A stretch of DNA of 64,000 nt from Halovenus marina (GTDB lineage: Archaea > Halobacteriota > Halobacteria > Halobacteriales > Haloarculaceae): assembly GCF_051414115.1 (NCBI RefSeq), contig NZ_JBLKNZ010000001.1, forward strand, positions 186,001-250,000, given 5' to 3'. Within the stretch, counting starts at the first letter, position 1. Each line of letters opens with the position of its first letter. Position numbers and translations under genes: made by a program. The notes below the pieces were generated by a model. That model ran no database searches and had not been told where the DNA came from. It was given only the letters and a program-made list of their open reading frames with translations. Shown here in pieces: positions 25,566 through 34,048 of the stretch.

Positions 25566-25937
25566 ATGACAGTTGAACACGACGACGTCGAGCAGGTGCT
25601 CGGGTCGACAGAGATCGCCGACCTGTCGCCGTTCATCGAGGCGGCCGGTCGGATGTACGACAACCTAACCAGCGGCAATACCGTCGACGCTGACGTTCGC
25701 GACGACGTGGTCACGCAGCTGACCGCACACCTCGTCGCGACAGGCCCGGAGCGTCAAGTCTCATCCGCCGGTGAAGGCGGCGGCAACGTGTCCTTCGAGG
25801 GCGAGACTGGCGAGGGTCTCTCGGGCTCGACGTACGGTCAGATGGCCGTCACGCTCGACCCGACGGGCAAACTCGCGACGAGTGACAAGCCTGCGCCCTC
25901 GGTCAACGTTCCAGACGCGAAGGGGATCAACGACTGA
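25566..25937 (+). CDS. head-tail connector (DUF4054/gp6-like)
   Basis: A 123-residue protein. A helical N-terminal half (DLSPFIEAAGRMYDN, DVRDDVVTQLTAHLVATG) is followed by the loop GGNVSFEGETGEGLSGSTYGQMAVTLDPTGKL. This matches the helix plus 'LSxTxYGQ' pattern of DUF4054-type connectors that form the ring below the portal. It follows the capsid genes and overlaps the next start by one base (TGATG). Confidence 0.75.
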   Translation: MTVEHDDVEQVLGSTEIADLSPFIEAAGRMYDNLTSGNTVDADVRDDVVTQLTAHLVATGPERQVSSAGEGGGNVSFEGETGEGLSGSTYGQMAVTLDPTGKLATSDKPAPSVNVPDAKGIND

Positions 25938-26398
25938 TGAGCGACTTCGGCTTCGACATCAGCGGCGTCCGCGCCCAGCTGGAGGCGCTCAAAGAGGAGC
26001 GTCGCGACTGGATGGATTCAAAGACGATGCAGGTCGGGACTGCCGTTGAGTACTCGATTTATCTCGAGTTTGGGACGAGCAAGATGGATGCGAAGCCGTT
26101 TTTCAGGCCCGCACTTGTCGAAGCTCAGCGTGACCTGGAGTCGTTTGTCGCCGACAACACCGGGAAATCACTCCGGACGATCGACTCGGCTGACGAACTC
26201 GTCGAGACGATCGCGTTCGCTCTCGAACGCCGTGTGAAGGAGATCATCACGGAGAAGGGATTGATCGATACGGGCGCGCTACGTGCATCTGTGCAGGCTG
26301 TCGATTCGACGGCTGAACTCAAGACACGTGGTGACGTGGCGTCCCGGGCAGATGTCGACCTGGATCCGGCTGACTTCGAGGAGGAAGCCACAGCATGA
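25937..26398 (+). CDS. neck protein, HK97 gp10-like
   Basis: A 153-residue protein. The signature VGTAVEYSIYLEFGTSKMDAKPFFRPAL is characteristic of HK97 gp10-type neck proteins, which link the connector to the tail. DTGALRASVQAV near the C-terminus is a second typical element. The last 20 residues are acidic. It is coupled to the genes on both sides by start/stop overlaps. Confidence 0.85.
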   Translation: MSDFGFDISGVRAQLEALKEERRDWMDSKTMQVGTAVEYSIYLEFGTSKMDAKPFFRPALVEAQRDLESFVADNTGKSLRTIDSADELVETIAFALERRVKEIITEKGLIDTGALRASVQAVDSTAELKTRGDVASRADVDLDPADFEEEATA

Positions 26399-26790
26399 CT
26401 CGGGATCGGCTCCAGAACGCGCTTCGGCGTGTTCACTCCACCGAACTCCACAACACCACTATCGAAGTGTTCGAGCCCGCGGTGTCGTACTCGCAGGGCG
26501 ATGGCTTCGACGTCTCGTATCCTGACTTCCCGGGCTCGCCTGACGCCACCTACGATGCACGTGTCGACTCGCCGAGCGCTGACGAAGACAGACAACGCTC
26601 GGGGACGACCGCCGAGATCGACGCTGAGGTACGTGTTCGCGATGACACCGGCCAGCAGTGGACTGGCTGGGGCGAGGAGAGTGATGCTCCGGCGCACATC
26701 CGTGACACGGCGACTGGCATCCGGTACGAGGTATCGACGCACGTCGACAAACACAACGGTCTGACTGTGCTGGAGGTCGTCGAAGTATGA
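26395..26790 (+). CDS. head-tail joining / adaptor protein
   Basis: A 131-residue beta-rich protein: TIEVFEPAVSYSQGDGFDVSY, ATYDARVDSPSADEDRQ, AEIDAEVRVRDDTGQQW and SAPAHIRDTATGIRYEV. The order (after gp10-like, before the terminator candidate) and the small beta-barrel look agree with head-tail joining proteins. Both ends overlap neighbours by four bases. The assignment rests on position more than on motifs. Confidence 0.62.
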   Translation: MTRDRLQNALRRVHSTELHNTTIEVFEPAVSYSQGDGFDVSYPDFPGSPDATYDARVDSPSADEDRQRSGTTAEIDAEVRVRDDTGQQWTGWGEESDAPAHIRDTATGIRYEVSTHVDKHNGLTVLEVVEV

Positions 26791-27320
26791 CGAAGACGCG
26801 ACTGTCCGGGCCCGCCGAGCAGGTGTTCATCGACGATGCGCTCCTGCCTGACTGGGAGCCGAGTACTGCCGTCGGCTACGACGTCCAGGAGGGCGACCCA
26901 CAGGCGGACGCGTTCATCCCGGTCGGGAACTCACTCGACGACGTCGGCGAGGCGTACCCATCGCTGACGATCCAGCGGACGAACGAGACCACGCCCGGGA
27001 GCACGAGCTACAACTTCCTCGCACCGGACGGCCCCGGGCAGGACCGACAGGGGCAACTCTTGGCGACCGCCCGGGCTGAGGAAGGTACAACGTACACGGG
27101 CGACTCGGCGACACACGACGCCGTCGACGCGGACACGCTCGTGAACACGCTGATCGACGAGGTCGAAGACGTCTGCCTCGCGAACGCCGAGGCGCATCAG
27201 ACGGAGATCTCACCGCTGGGGGGTTACCGCGGCGCGGACGCTCCGGACGACTTCGAGGCGACACCGACCGTGCGGATCGAGCAGTGTATCGTCGTCTACA
27301 GCTGGCAGCGGATTCCGTAG
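26787..27320 (+). CDS. putative tail terminator protein
   Basis: A 177-residue protein with an alpha/beta pattern. The middle (LVNTLIDEVEDVCLANAEAHQTE) is a helix, and the end (TPTVRIEQCIVVYSWQRIP) has strands such as tail-terminator folds show. It is placed between neck proteins and the tail tube, where the terminator that caps tube growth normally lies. There is no decisive motif. Confidence 0.6.
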   Translation: MTKTRLSGPAEQVFIDDALLPDWEPSTAVGYDVQEGDPQADAFIPVGNSLDDVGEAYPSLTIQRTNETTPGSTSYNFLAPDGPGQDRQGQLLATARAEEGTTYTGDSATHDAVDADTLVNTLIDEVEDVCLANAEAHQTEISPLGGYRGADAPDDFEATPTVRIEQCIVVYSWQRIP

Positions 27321-27359
27321 CACACCGGCCAGCCGGGGCCGCAACCCGGCGCACGAATC

Positions 27360-27542
27360 ATGTACATGAACGTACTCAACGACGACCTCGAGGCGATCTT
27401 CTATCCCCAATACGGGATGACGGAGAAGCGCGAGGTCACGACAAACGGAAAAGTCCGGGTCTCGGAGGAGGCTGGCGAGCAGCTGCTCGAACACCCCTCC
27501 GGAGACTTCGAACCAACAGACACGGAGGGCGATAGCGAATGA
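27360..27542 (+). CDS. small protein before the tail tube (60 aa)
   Basis: A 60-residue protein (MYMNVLNDDLEAIFYPQYGM...) with an acidic C-terminal tail. It overlaps the tail-tube start by four bases. Short proteins here occur in related haloarchaeal tail modules. A second ATG two codons downstream (27366) is possible. The function is unknown. Confidence 0.6.
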   Translation: MYMNVLNDDLEAIFYPQYGMTEKREVTTNGKVRVSEEAGEQLLEHPSGDFEPTDTEGDSE

Positions 27543-29068
27543 GTCCCGCAAGTGACGACAGCACGCCTGAGACTGGGCTGCTGCCCGGTCGTCTCGAATG
27601 GGCAGTCGAACCGTCCCGTGGCGTCTTCCCGACAGATCCTGACTGGCAGTACTTCAGCGACGCAGTCCGCGACGCTGAATTCGAACCGGGCGCGAGCCTC
27701 GGCCGGCAGGATGCGCTCGGGACGCCGGATGCACTCGATCACAACCGGGGCACAGAAGAGCCGTCGGCGAGCATCGAGTACGACCTTCAACGCTTCCCGG
27801 TCACCGTTAACTTCGAGAGCCCGGAGATCGTCGACTCGGCCTCTGCGGTCGGTATCGCATCGTCTGATGCGGGCGATACGGACATCCCAGTCACGATCTA
27901 CGCGCACGACGGCACGTCAGAGACGATCACGACTGACGGCAGTGACGGGACGACGTTTATCTCGGGATCAACGACGTTCGCGACCATCCAGCGCGTCGAG
28001 GTCGGCAGTAGCCTGTCCGGCACGATCACCGTCTCGATCGACAACAGCGGCAGCGCTGGGACGGCGCTCGGAACGACTGACTCGCAGGGCACGACTGAAG
28101 CTGTCGTCCCGAACGATCCGTCGGGCTACGGTCTCGTCCGGGATCAGCACAATCGACTCCCGGGGTCGCTGTGCATCGTCTATCGCCGGAAGTATCCCGG
28201 CGGCAACGACGATGCTGGCGTCCGCGAGTACACGGTCGTGCGTGGTGCCGTCCCGGATACGAACGAACCTGATCTGGACCCCAGTAGCGAGCAACCGATC
28301 TTGTGGAGTATGGAGACACAGCCGGTCAAAGTCCGGTCGTATCTCATCCATCAGCTCTCGTCTGCGGAGACGCTCTCCGTCTCCAGCACAGAGTCCAGCG
28401 CGGATTCAGGCCTGACGGTCACCGTCGAAGCTGACGACGGCACCAGTGAAGACATCTCGATGGGCGGCACCGGATCGACGTCGTTCCAGAACATCGACGC
28501 CGTCTTCATCGACGATAACCCTGAGGGTGAGATCACCATCGAGGGATCGAGTTCATCGACAGTCGTGTGCGAGATCGAGGGCGGCCTGACCTACAGCGAC
28601 GACAGTCAGGCCGTTGACGGTGACCGCGGCGTTCCTGCAACTGGGACGGGCTCGCACGCCAGCGAGATCGGGACATCCTTCGAGCACTTCGTCGGCGACC
28701 GGTTCGAGCGGCCGTCCGGTAGTGCGGTCCGGCCACGCGTCAACAGCGCTGGCTGGTCAGTTGAGAACAATACCGAGACGAGTTCGCTCCACTCCACGCG
28801 ACTCCCGGCAGTGGACGAAGGCAACCGGGCTGTGTCTGTCGACGCTGACATCGGCGGAGAATACGTCTCGCACAACTCGATGCTGGAGTCACTGCAGAAA
28901 GAACAGCACAACCTCGAACACGAGCTCTCCGGCGGGCTGGTCGTCTTTCCGAACGCAGTCCCGACGGACTCCGCGACGCGGTCGGTCTCGGCTGACCAGG
29001 CCGTCGCGAGCATGTCCGAGACGTTCGAACCGAGCGGCCAGCCGATGATCCAGTTCTCACAGGCCTAA
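27539..29068 (+). CDS. major tail tube protein with duplicated beta-domain insert
   Basis: A 509-residue protein, larger than the usual 150-250 residues of tube proteins. The ends fit tail tubes (GRLEWAVEPSRGVFPTDPDWQYFSDAV at the start; GGLVVFPNAVPTDSATRSVSADQAV late). Two inserted beta-sandwich segments are related: about 98-165 (ASSDAGDTDIPVTIYAHDGTSETI...) and about 277-345 (SSTESSADSGLTVTVEADDGTSEDI...). Both share a VT(I/V)xAxDGTSExI core and a final GxITxxxS strand. Such insertions usually decorate the outside of the tube. The gene is followed by the two chaperones and the tape measure, which supports the call. Confidence 0.78.
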   Translation: MSPASDDSTPETGLLPGRLEWAVEPSRGVFPTDPDWQYFSDAVRDAEFEPGASLGRQDALGTPDALDHNRGTEEPSASIEYDLQRFPVTVNFESPEIVDSASAVGIASSDAGDTDIPVTIYAHDGTSETITTDGSDGTTFISGSTTFATIQRVEVGSSLSGTITVSIDNSGSAGTALGTTDSQGTTEAVVPNDPSGYGLVRDQHNRLPGSLCIVYRRKYPGGNDDAGVREYTVVRGAVPDTNEPDLDPSSEQPILWSMETQPVKVRSYLIHQLSSAETLSVSSTESSADSGLTVTVEADDGTSEDISMGGTGSTSFQNIDAVFIDDNPEGEITIEGSSSSTVVCEIEGGLTYSDDSQAVDGDRGVPATGTGSHASEIGTSFEHFVGDRFERPSGSAVRPRVNSAGWSVENNTETSSLHSTRLPAVDEGNRAVSVDADIGGEYVSHNSMLESLQKEQHNLEHELSGGLVVFPNAVPTDSATRSVSADQAVASMSETFEPSGQPMIQFSQA

Positions 29069-29071
29069 CTC

Positions 29072-29551
29072 ATGAGTGACAACGATCAGCCACGGTCGAT
29101 CACAGACCTGGCACATCAGCGAAACGGCGACGGCGAACTACTCCCCGTCACGGAAACGACGGAGGTCCATGGAGAGACTGTCGAACTGAAGGTCATCCCG
29201 CCGACGACAGGACAGCAAAACGAGTGGCGGGAACGACTCGCAGATGACGATGGTGCCGAACTCGCTGAGGATCTCGTCCTCGATCTGCTCGAGGAGTTCG
29301 CTGGCTACGAACCGTCGGACTTCCAGGGCGCAGAGTCGTACGAGGATCTCCGTCCAGCCATCACTGACGCTTACACTGGGGTCATCCTGGCGAAGATCTT
29401 CGACGCTGAAGACACTGACGAGTTCGTCGATAAACTCAACGAAGCAGCGAAGGATGTCGCTCAGGGAAACGGAGAGGAGGGCACGGAGACGGCACAACCC
29501 TCAGCAGAGACCGTGGAGACGGCAGCGGACACGGCGGCACAGGCGGAGTAG
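29072..29551 (+). CDS. tail assembly chaperone, short form (G-type)
   Basis: A 159-residue acidic protein. A folded region (ETVELKVIPPTTGQQNEWRERL...VLDLLEEFAGYEPSDF...VILAKIFDAEDTDEFVDKLNEAAKDV) is followed by a disordered tail (GEEGTETAQPSAETVETAADTAAQAE). It lies between tail tube and tape measure, the invariant place of the G chaperone. About 30 codons before its stop lies a perfect in-phase slippery heptamer (29464-29470), so a fraction of ribosomes should read on into the next frame to make a longer G-T protein. Confidence 0.82.
   Translation: MSDNDQPRSITDLAHQRNGDGELLPVTETTEVHGETVELKVIPPTTGQQNEWRERLADDDGAELAEDLVLDLLEEFAGYEPSDFQGAESYEDLRPAITDAYTGVILAKIFDAEDTDEFVDKLNEAAKDVAQGNGEEGTETAQPSAETVETAADTAAQAE
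29464..29470 (+). promoter_or_regulatory. -1 programmed ribosomal frameshift site GGGAAAC
   Basis: The heptamer G-GGA-AAC is in the exact X-XXY-YYZ phase of the upstream gene (codons CAG GGA AAC). After a -1 slip the ribosome reads GGG AAA CGG and stays open to 29796. The lambda G/GT signal is GGGAAAG, one base different. The sequence just downstream is very GC-rich and could form a stimulatory structure. Confidence 0.8.
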
Positions 29552-29796
29552 ACAAGACGGACTTGATCGCCGAGATGGACGCGTTCCTTCACGCTGACTG
29601 CGGCCTCGACAATATGACTCGGGCACAGTACACGCAACAGGAACTCGCCCGTCTCCAGTTGGGCTATCTCCGCCGTGAGTACCCCGAGCAACTCGCGGGT
29701 GGTGATGGCGGCAGCGCTGACAAGCAACGCCGGAAGATCCGTCGTGGACAGGAGCAGAGCCGCCAGGAGATGCTCGACGATCTCGGCTTCGAATAG
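29470..29796 (+). CDS. tail assembly chaperone extension (T part, reached by -1 frameshift)
   Basis: This frame is open from before the slip site and has no good ATG of its own near the start; the first plausible initiator is TTG 29563. Its last 80 residues are clearly coding: GVDKTDLIAEMDAFLHADCG, ARLQLGYLRREYPEQL, DKQRRKIRRGQEQSRQEMLDDLGFE. The fusion with the upstream chaperone would be about 241 residues (133 plus 108). In phage lambda and many relatives the GT fusion recruits tube subunits to the tape measure. Independent translation from the TTG cannot be excluded. Confidence 0.75.
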   Translation, partial: RRGGHGDGTTLSRDRGDGSGHGGTGGVDKTDLIAEMDAFLHADCGLDNMTRAQYTQQELARLQLGYLRREYPEQLAGGDGGSADKQRRKIRRGQEQSRQEMLDDLGFE

Positions 29797-29817
29797 CCAA
29801 CTCGACACTTTTCAATA

Positions 29818-32205
29818 ATGGTAGGAAACCCGATGCATGCCGAGGTATCGGCAGACGCTGGAGACTACGTCAGCAGCCTCCAGCTCGCGATCAACCGGAC
29901 TGACGAACTGGATGACCAGTCTCGTGGTGCGGCTCGCAGCGTTGAACGGCTTGGCGACAAGTCAACGACGACCGCGACGTCTGTCGGTGCACTCGGTGCA
30001 ACGATCTCCACGACGTCTGCGACCACATCCGGCCTCGCCTTGGCGACTTCGGCGTCGCTCATCCCGGCGCTGGCGACGCTGTCGGCGACGGCCGTCCCAC
30101 TGACGGCCACGATGGGTGGACTCGCGACCGCTGCTGGCGGGGTCGCTACTGGTTTAGCCGCTGTGATCGGGACGGGGATGGTCGCTTACGGCGAGGAGGT
30201 TGCCGACAGTACTGAAGGTGTGGAGACCGCGATGGGGGGCCTATCTCATGAACTTGAGCCCGCGCGCGCTCAGCTCCACGAGACGGCGATGACACTTGGC
30301 TCGGAATTCACGCCGCTTATCGGCGATGCAATTGATGCGCTGCCAGCATTCATCCGTCGGATCGAGCGAGCGATCGGTCCACTCAGCCCGTTCGCTGCAG
30401 CACTCCGCGATGCCGGACAGGCGGCTTTCGACGTTATCCCGAGGATAGTCGCTCAGATGATGGATATGGGGCGCGACGCGCTCCCAGCCGTCCGTCGCTT
30501 CGGGAGCTATCTCGCTGATAATGCTGTGCCGATCATGGAAGAGATGGCCGACACAACTGACAGAATAGTTGAACTGGTCCCGGATTTGGCTGGTGCGGCG
30601 ACAACGGCTATCCCGAAGATCAACCAGTTCGGGCTAACAGTTCTCGAGGACGTCGTCCCTGCGCTGGAAGTGGCTGGATCGAAGGTCGCTGACGTGGCTG
30701 GAAAGTTCAACAACCTCTCCAGTGCCCAGCAATCAACCGCAGCGAAAGCGTCGCTGGTTGCACCTGTACTTGGGTCTGTAGCGACACGACTCACAGGAAT
30801 CAACCCGATACTCGGACTGGTGACAGCTGCAGTGGGTAGCCTTGGGTTTGCTTGGACCGAGAATATCGGCAACATCCGCACGAAAACGAATAGGTTGGTC
30901 CAGGATATGACGAAATACGAGTCGGTCCGTGACGCCTTGACGTCGACAGCTGACACAGCCCAGTCGGCGCTCGGCGATGCGTCGACCGCGTTGACGACAT
31001 TCGTCAACGAAAACGAGACGACCCAGGCAAGCATCGGCGACCTACAGGAATCTCTGAGCAGCGCGAGCGACGGTATCTTGCAACTATCTCGTGGCAAATG
31101 GAGTAGCGGGTTTGATTCACTCACCTCAGCGGCCGATAGTGCCTTCGAGAGTATCGAGACAACGCTGGTTGGCTCTGGTGGCAGTGGCGGACTCACCGCT
31201 GTGGCTGATACCGCTGTGTCGGATGCGCAGAACTGGCTCCAGTCTGAGGGAACGACGGCAGTCGAGGAAGCCTTTGGTGCCGTCGTAAGCGCGTCAGTTG
31301 ATAGCGTCGATACTCTCTCAAACATCCTCGTCGGGCCGAATGGATCTTCGGGAGTCCTGAGCGAAACGGTCGATCAAGCGGATGTCTTCCTCAGTACCAC
31401 CGCGCCAAAACTCCTCGGTGCTGCCGCGGAAGGCGTCGGGAATGCAATCCGCGGAGCTCTCGTCGACTTCACGAATCCCCTGCGTGGGAAAAACAGCGAG
31501 ATTTGGGACATGCTGGCTGATGCAGCGACGTGGCTCGTCAGCAACTCCCCGCAGCTTTTCCGCGCAGTCGGTGCGTCGATCGTCAATTCGATTATCGAGG
31601 GGGTAAAAGGACTCTTCGCCGGACTCGTTGGCAACTCTGTATTGAAAGACGAGATCTCTGATGCAGGAGACTGGCTCGTCAACAATATGGGAAGTGTTTT
31701 GGGCGACGTCGGAGGCGCGATCGTTGACGAAGTCATTGACTCAATCACTGGTATCGCAACAGGCATCAAGAATAAGATCCGCAGCGGGATCAATACCGCA
31801 ATTCGATCAGTTAATAACTTCTTGCCTAACTCTATCGGCGTCCCACAGATCGGACCGTATGGAGGCAACATAATCGACACAGGGCCAGCTGGCAAAGTCC
31901 CTGGGGTACCCAACGAGGTCAGATTCCCACAGATCGGTCCCTATGGTGGTGGTTCGGTCAACATCCCTGGGGTACCGATCGACACGCTGGAAGGTGCTGA
32001 GACGGGTGGCTACATCGACACGGGCGGGTTGCTAAACGTCCACGCTGGCGAGCGCGTCGTCCCTGCGGCGCAAGTCGACGACCGCGGCCCAGCGCCGATC
32101 GAAGGAACTACGATCCACATCGAGCGCATCGAAGCGTCCAGCCGCGCCGAGGGGCGGGCCGCAGCCCGTGGCCTCCGGGATGAACTCGACGCCTACGACA
32201 TATGA
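29818..32205 (+). CDS. tail tape measure protein
   Basis: A 795-residue protein, the longest of the tail module. The N-terminal part is helical (YVSSLQLAINRTDELDDQSRGAARSVERL). Several long hydrophobic helices follow (about residues 65-130), as in other tape measures. Near the C-terminus QIGPYGG occurs twice about 25 residues apart, followed by ETGGYIDTGGLLNVHAGERVVPA, a typical tape-measure ending. The length would set a tail on the order of 100 nm if the usual 1.5 Angstrom per residue holds. It precedes the hub gene with a four-base overlap. Confidence 0.88.
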   Translation: MVGNPMHAEVSADAGDYVSSLQLAINRTDELDDQSRGAARSVERLGDKSTTTATSVGALGATISTTSATTSGLALATSASLIPALATLSATAVPLTATMGGLATAAGGVATGLAAVIGTGMVAYGEEVADSTEGVETAMGGLSHELEPARAQLHETAMTLGSEFTPLIGDAIDALPAFIRRIERAIGPLSPFAAALRDAGQAAFDVIPRIVAQMMDMGRDALPAVRRFGSYLADNAVPIMEEMADTTDRIVELVPDLAGAATTAIPKINQFGLTVLEDVVPALEVAGSKVADVAGKFNNLSSAQQSTAAKASLVAPVLGSVATRLTGINPILGLVTAAVGSLGFAWTENIGNIRTKTNRLVQDMTKYESVRDALTSTADTAQSALGDASTALTTFVNENETTQASIGDLQESLSSASDGILQLSRGKWSSGFDSLTSAADSAFESIETTLVGSGGSGGLTAVADTAVSDAQNWLQSEGTTAVEEAFGAVVSASVDSVDTLSNILVGPNGSSGVLSETVDQADVFLSTTAPKLLGAAAEGVGNAIRGALVDFTNPLRGKNSEIWDMLADAATWLVSNSPQLFRAVGASIVNSIIEGVKGLFAGLVGNSVLKDEISDAGDWLVNNMGSVLGDVGGAIVDEVIDSITGIATGIKNKIRSGINTAIRSVNNFLPNSIGVPQIGPYGGNIIDTGPAGKVPGVPNEVRFPQIGPYGGGSVNIPGVPIDTLEGAETGGYIDTGGLLNVHAGERVVPAAQVDDRGPAPIEGTTIHIERIEASSRAEGRAAARGLRDELDAYDI

Positions 32206-33638
32206 CGCGCACTGTCACTGACGTCGAGCTGCGGGCATACAAGCCCCAGGAGAACACGGCGTTCGCGACGATATCTAACACTGGCATCCAGTCAGTCGAT
32301 ATCAGCGAACGCGCGCAGGGCGAGATTGACCAGGGGTCAATCACGATCGACAATACTGACGGTACCTACGACGACCTCGGGTTGACTACCGGCGATCGAT
32401 TGGAGTTCGACGTCGCACTCGCTGGCGGTGGCGGCCTGTCTCGGCGCTGGACGGCTATCGCCAAACCGCCGACCTACACGCTGGAGGGTGCGCGCCGCCG
32501 ACAAATCGAGATTCCGGCGCGGGATTTTGTCTTCGCGACGCTCTCGTGGCGACAGGCCTACAACGATTTCGAGGATCGGCAGATCGCGGGCTCCGACACC
32601 GCGATCCTCGACCGCCTACTCGTGACTGACGCTCCAGAAATCGATCGGTCGCAGATCGCGACGGTCGCTCAGACCACCGATCTGTTTCTTAATGGCCGCG
32701 ACCTCCGATCAGTCATCGTCGAGGACCTCGCGCCGATCGCCGACGCGGTCGTCGCGCAGGACGGCACCAGTCTCGTCTTCGAGCCGCTGTCGGAGATCAG
32801 CGTTAAGCACCCACTCACGCCCGGTGACTTCCGCAACGAGATCTCGATCAGCGGGTCGGATGACGACCTCATCACACTCGTCCGCGTCGACGGTGGCACG
32901 GACTACGCGGTTGACGACGAGCAAACCACACAGTCGACGACGACGCGTGTCACCGAGACAGACCGACTCACGACTCGGATCAACACCCGCAAATCCGAGG
33001 TAGACCGTGTCGAGGTCTACACGCAGCGCGATTCGGGATCATCGGACAAACTGGTCGTCCGACTGCAGGCTGACGACGGTGGCGCGCCCATCGCGATTAA
33101 TGATCGCACCAGCGACATCGCAACCAAAGAACTCGCGTCAGACTTTCTCGACAGTGACGGGCTGACGACGTTCATCTTGCCCGATCACACGCTCCCGCCG
33201 GACGAGAATCCCTGGTTGATCGTCGAGGCCACTGGCTCGACCGGCCACGACGTTGGCACCGACGGATCGGGCAACATGACCTACACGGCCAGCTACCCGT
33301 ACCCGCTCCTGACGCGAGCGCGCGATTCCGGCGCAGCGGATGAGTACCGTCGGCGGGACGAGCGGATCACCGACGACTCGCTGGGGACGTTCCAGGCTGT
33401 CCAGGATAAAGCGACCTCGCGACTCCGCCATGCGACGAGGCCAGCCTGGCAGATCAGCGGGGAAGCCGAGAGCCTGCGGGCGCACCGACTCACACCTGGC
33501 GATGTCGTTGACACGACGGCGACCGACTGGCAGGGCGCGCCGGTCGACGGCGCGTATATCGTCACCGAGCGGGCGACGAGCTATGACGCGGCACGACTGA
33601 CGACCGATTTGACACTTCAGGAGGCAAGTAGCCTATGA
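32202..33638 (+). CDS. tail hub / distal tail protein
   Basis: A 478-residue, beta-rich protein: GSITIDNTDGTYDDLGLTTGDRLEFDVAL, IEIPARDFVFATLSWRQAYNDFEDRQI, AQDGTSLVFEPLSEISVKHPLTPGDF, and the end VDTTATDWQGAPVDGAYIVTERATSYDAARLTTDLTLQEA. Such an OB-fold-rich protein with an insert after the tape measure fits the hub (Tal/gp27-like) that closes the tube. Start and stop overlap neighbouring genes (ATGA), so the tail operon is continuous. Confidence 0.72.
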   Translation: MTRTVTDVELRAYKPQENTAFATISNTGIQSVDISERAQGEIDQGSITIDNTDGTYDDLGLTTGDRLEFDVALAGGGGLSRRWTAIAKPPTYTLEGARRRQIEIPARDFVFATLSWRQAYNDFEDRQIAGSDTAILDRLLVTDAPEIDRSQIATVAQTTDLFLNGRDLRSVIVEDLAPIADAVVAQDGTSLVFEPLSEISVKHPLTPGDFRNEISISGSDDDLITLVRVDGGTDYAVDDEQTTQSTTTRVTETDRLTTRINTRKSEVDRVEVYTQRDSGSSDKLVVRLQADDGGAPIAINDRTSDIATKELASDFLDSDGLTTFILPDHTLPPDENPWLIVEATGSTGHDVGTDGSGNMTYTASYPYPLLTRARDSGAADEYRRRDERITDDSLGTFQAVQDKATSRLRHATRPAWQISGEAESLRAHRLTPGDVVDTTATDWQGAPVDGAYIVTERATSYDAARLTTDLTLQEASSL

Positions 33639-34027
33639 CTGATGACCCGCTGCGTGATGCGGTTAAGCGTCTCCGTTCGATCAAAGAGGACGTCGAGCGA
33701 CTCAAGTCTGGCCGCCGTTCTGAGGGCATCTTGCGGATCATCCGGCAGGTTGACGAGCAACTTGGATTCTCCGACGCGATCGACGCCCGGCTGCAGGACC
33801 GACTCGTTGAGGCGCAACTCGGGTTTGGTGACGATGTCACGGCTCGGCTGCAGGACGTCATCGTCGACGAGCAGCTGGGGCTTCGGGACGCCGTCGCCGC
33901 GCGCCTCCAGGACCGGCTCGTCGACGAGCAGGTCGGGTTCGATGACACGGTCACGACGACCGTCGAGACTGGCGGCGAGTTCGTCGCTGACGAGTCCGTC
34001 GCCGACGGTGACGACCGCGTCGGGTAG
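33635..34027 (+). CDS. tail-module protein with four 19-residue tandem repeats
   Basis: A 130-residue protein. A basic coiled N-terminus (RLRSIKEDVERLKSGRRS) precedes four repeats of exactly 19 residues at 39-57, 58-76, 77-95 and 96-114. The repeat core is V(D/E)xQ(L/V)GFxDxVxARLQDxL, an amphipathic helix with a fixed glycine kink. The fourth copy is degenerate. It follows the hub gene, so it may be a fibre connector or a trimeric stalk. The repeats are evident at the DNA level as 57-base units (about 33749-33976). Confidence 0.75.
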   Translation: MTDDPLRDAVKRLRSIKEDVERLKSGRRSEGILRIIRQVDEQLGFSDAIDARLQDRLVEAQLGFGDDVTARLQDVIVDEQLGLRDAVAARLQDRLVDEQVGFDDTVTTTVETGGEFVADESVADGDDRVG

Positions 34028-34048
34028 CCATCAGCATATCAGTACACC

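Noticed and set aside
30507..31325. A 272-codon minus-strand frame inside the tape measure gene.
   Set aside because: It is the antisense shadow of a Ser/Thr/Ala-rich gene; no coupling and no known motif.
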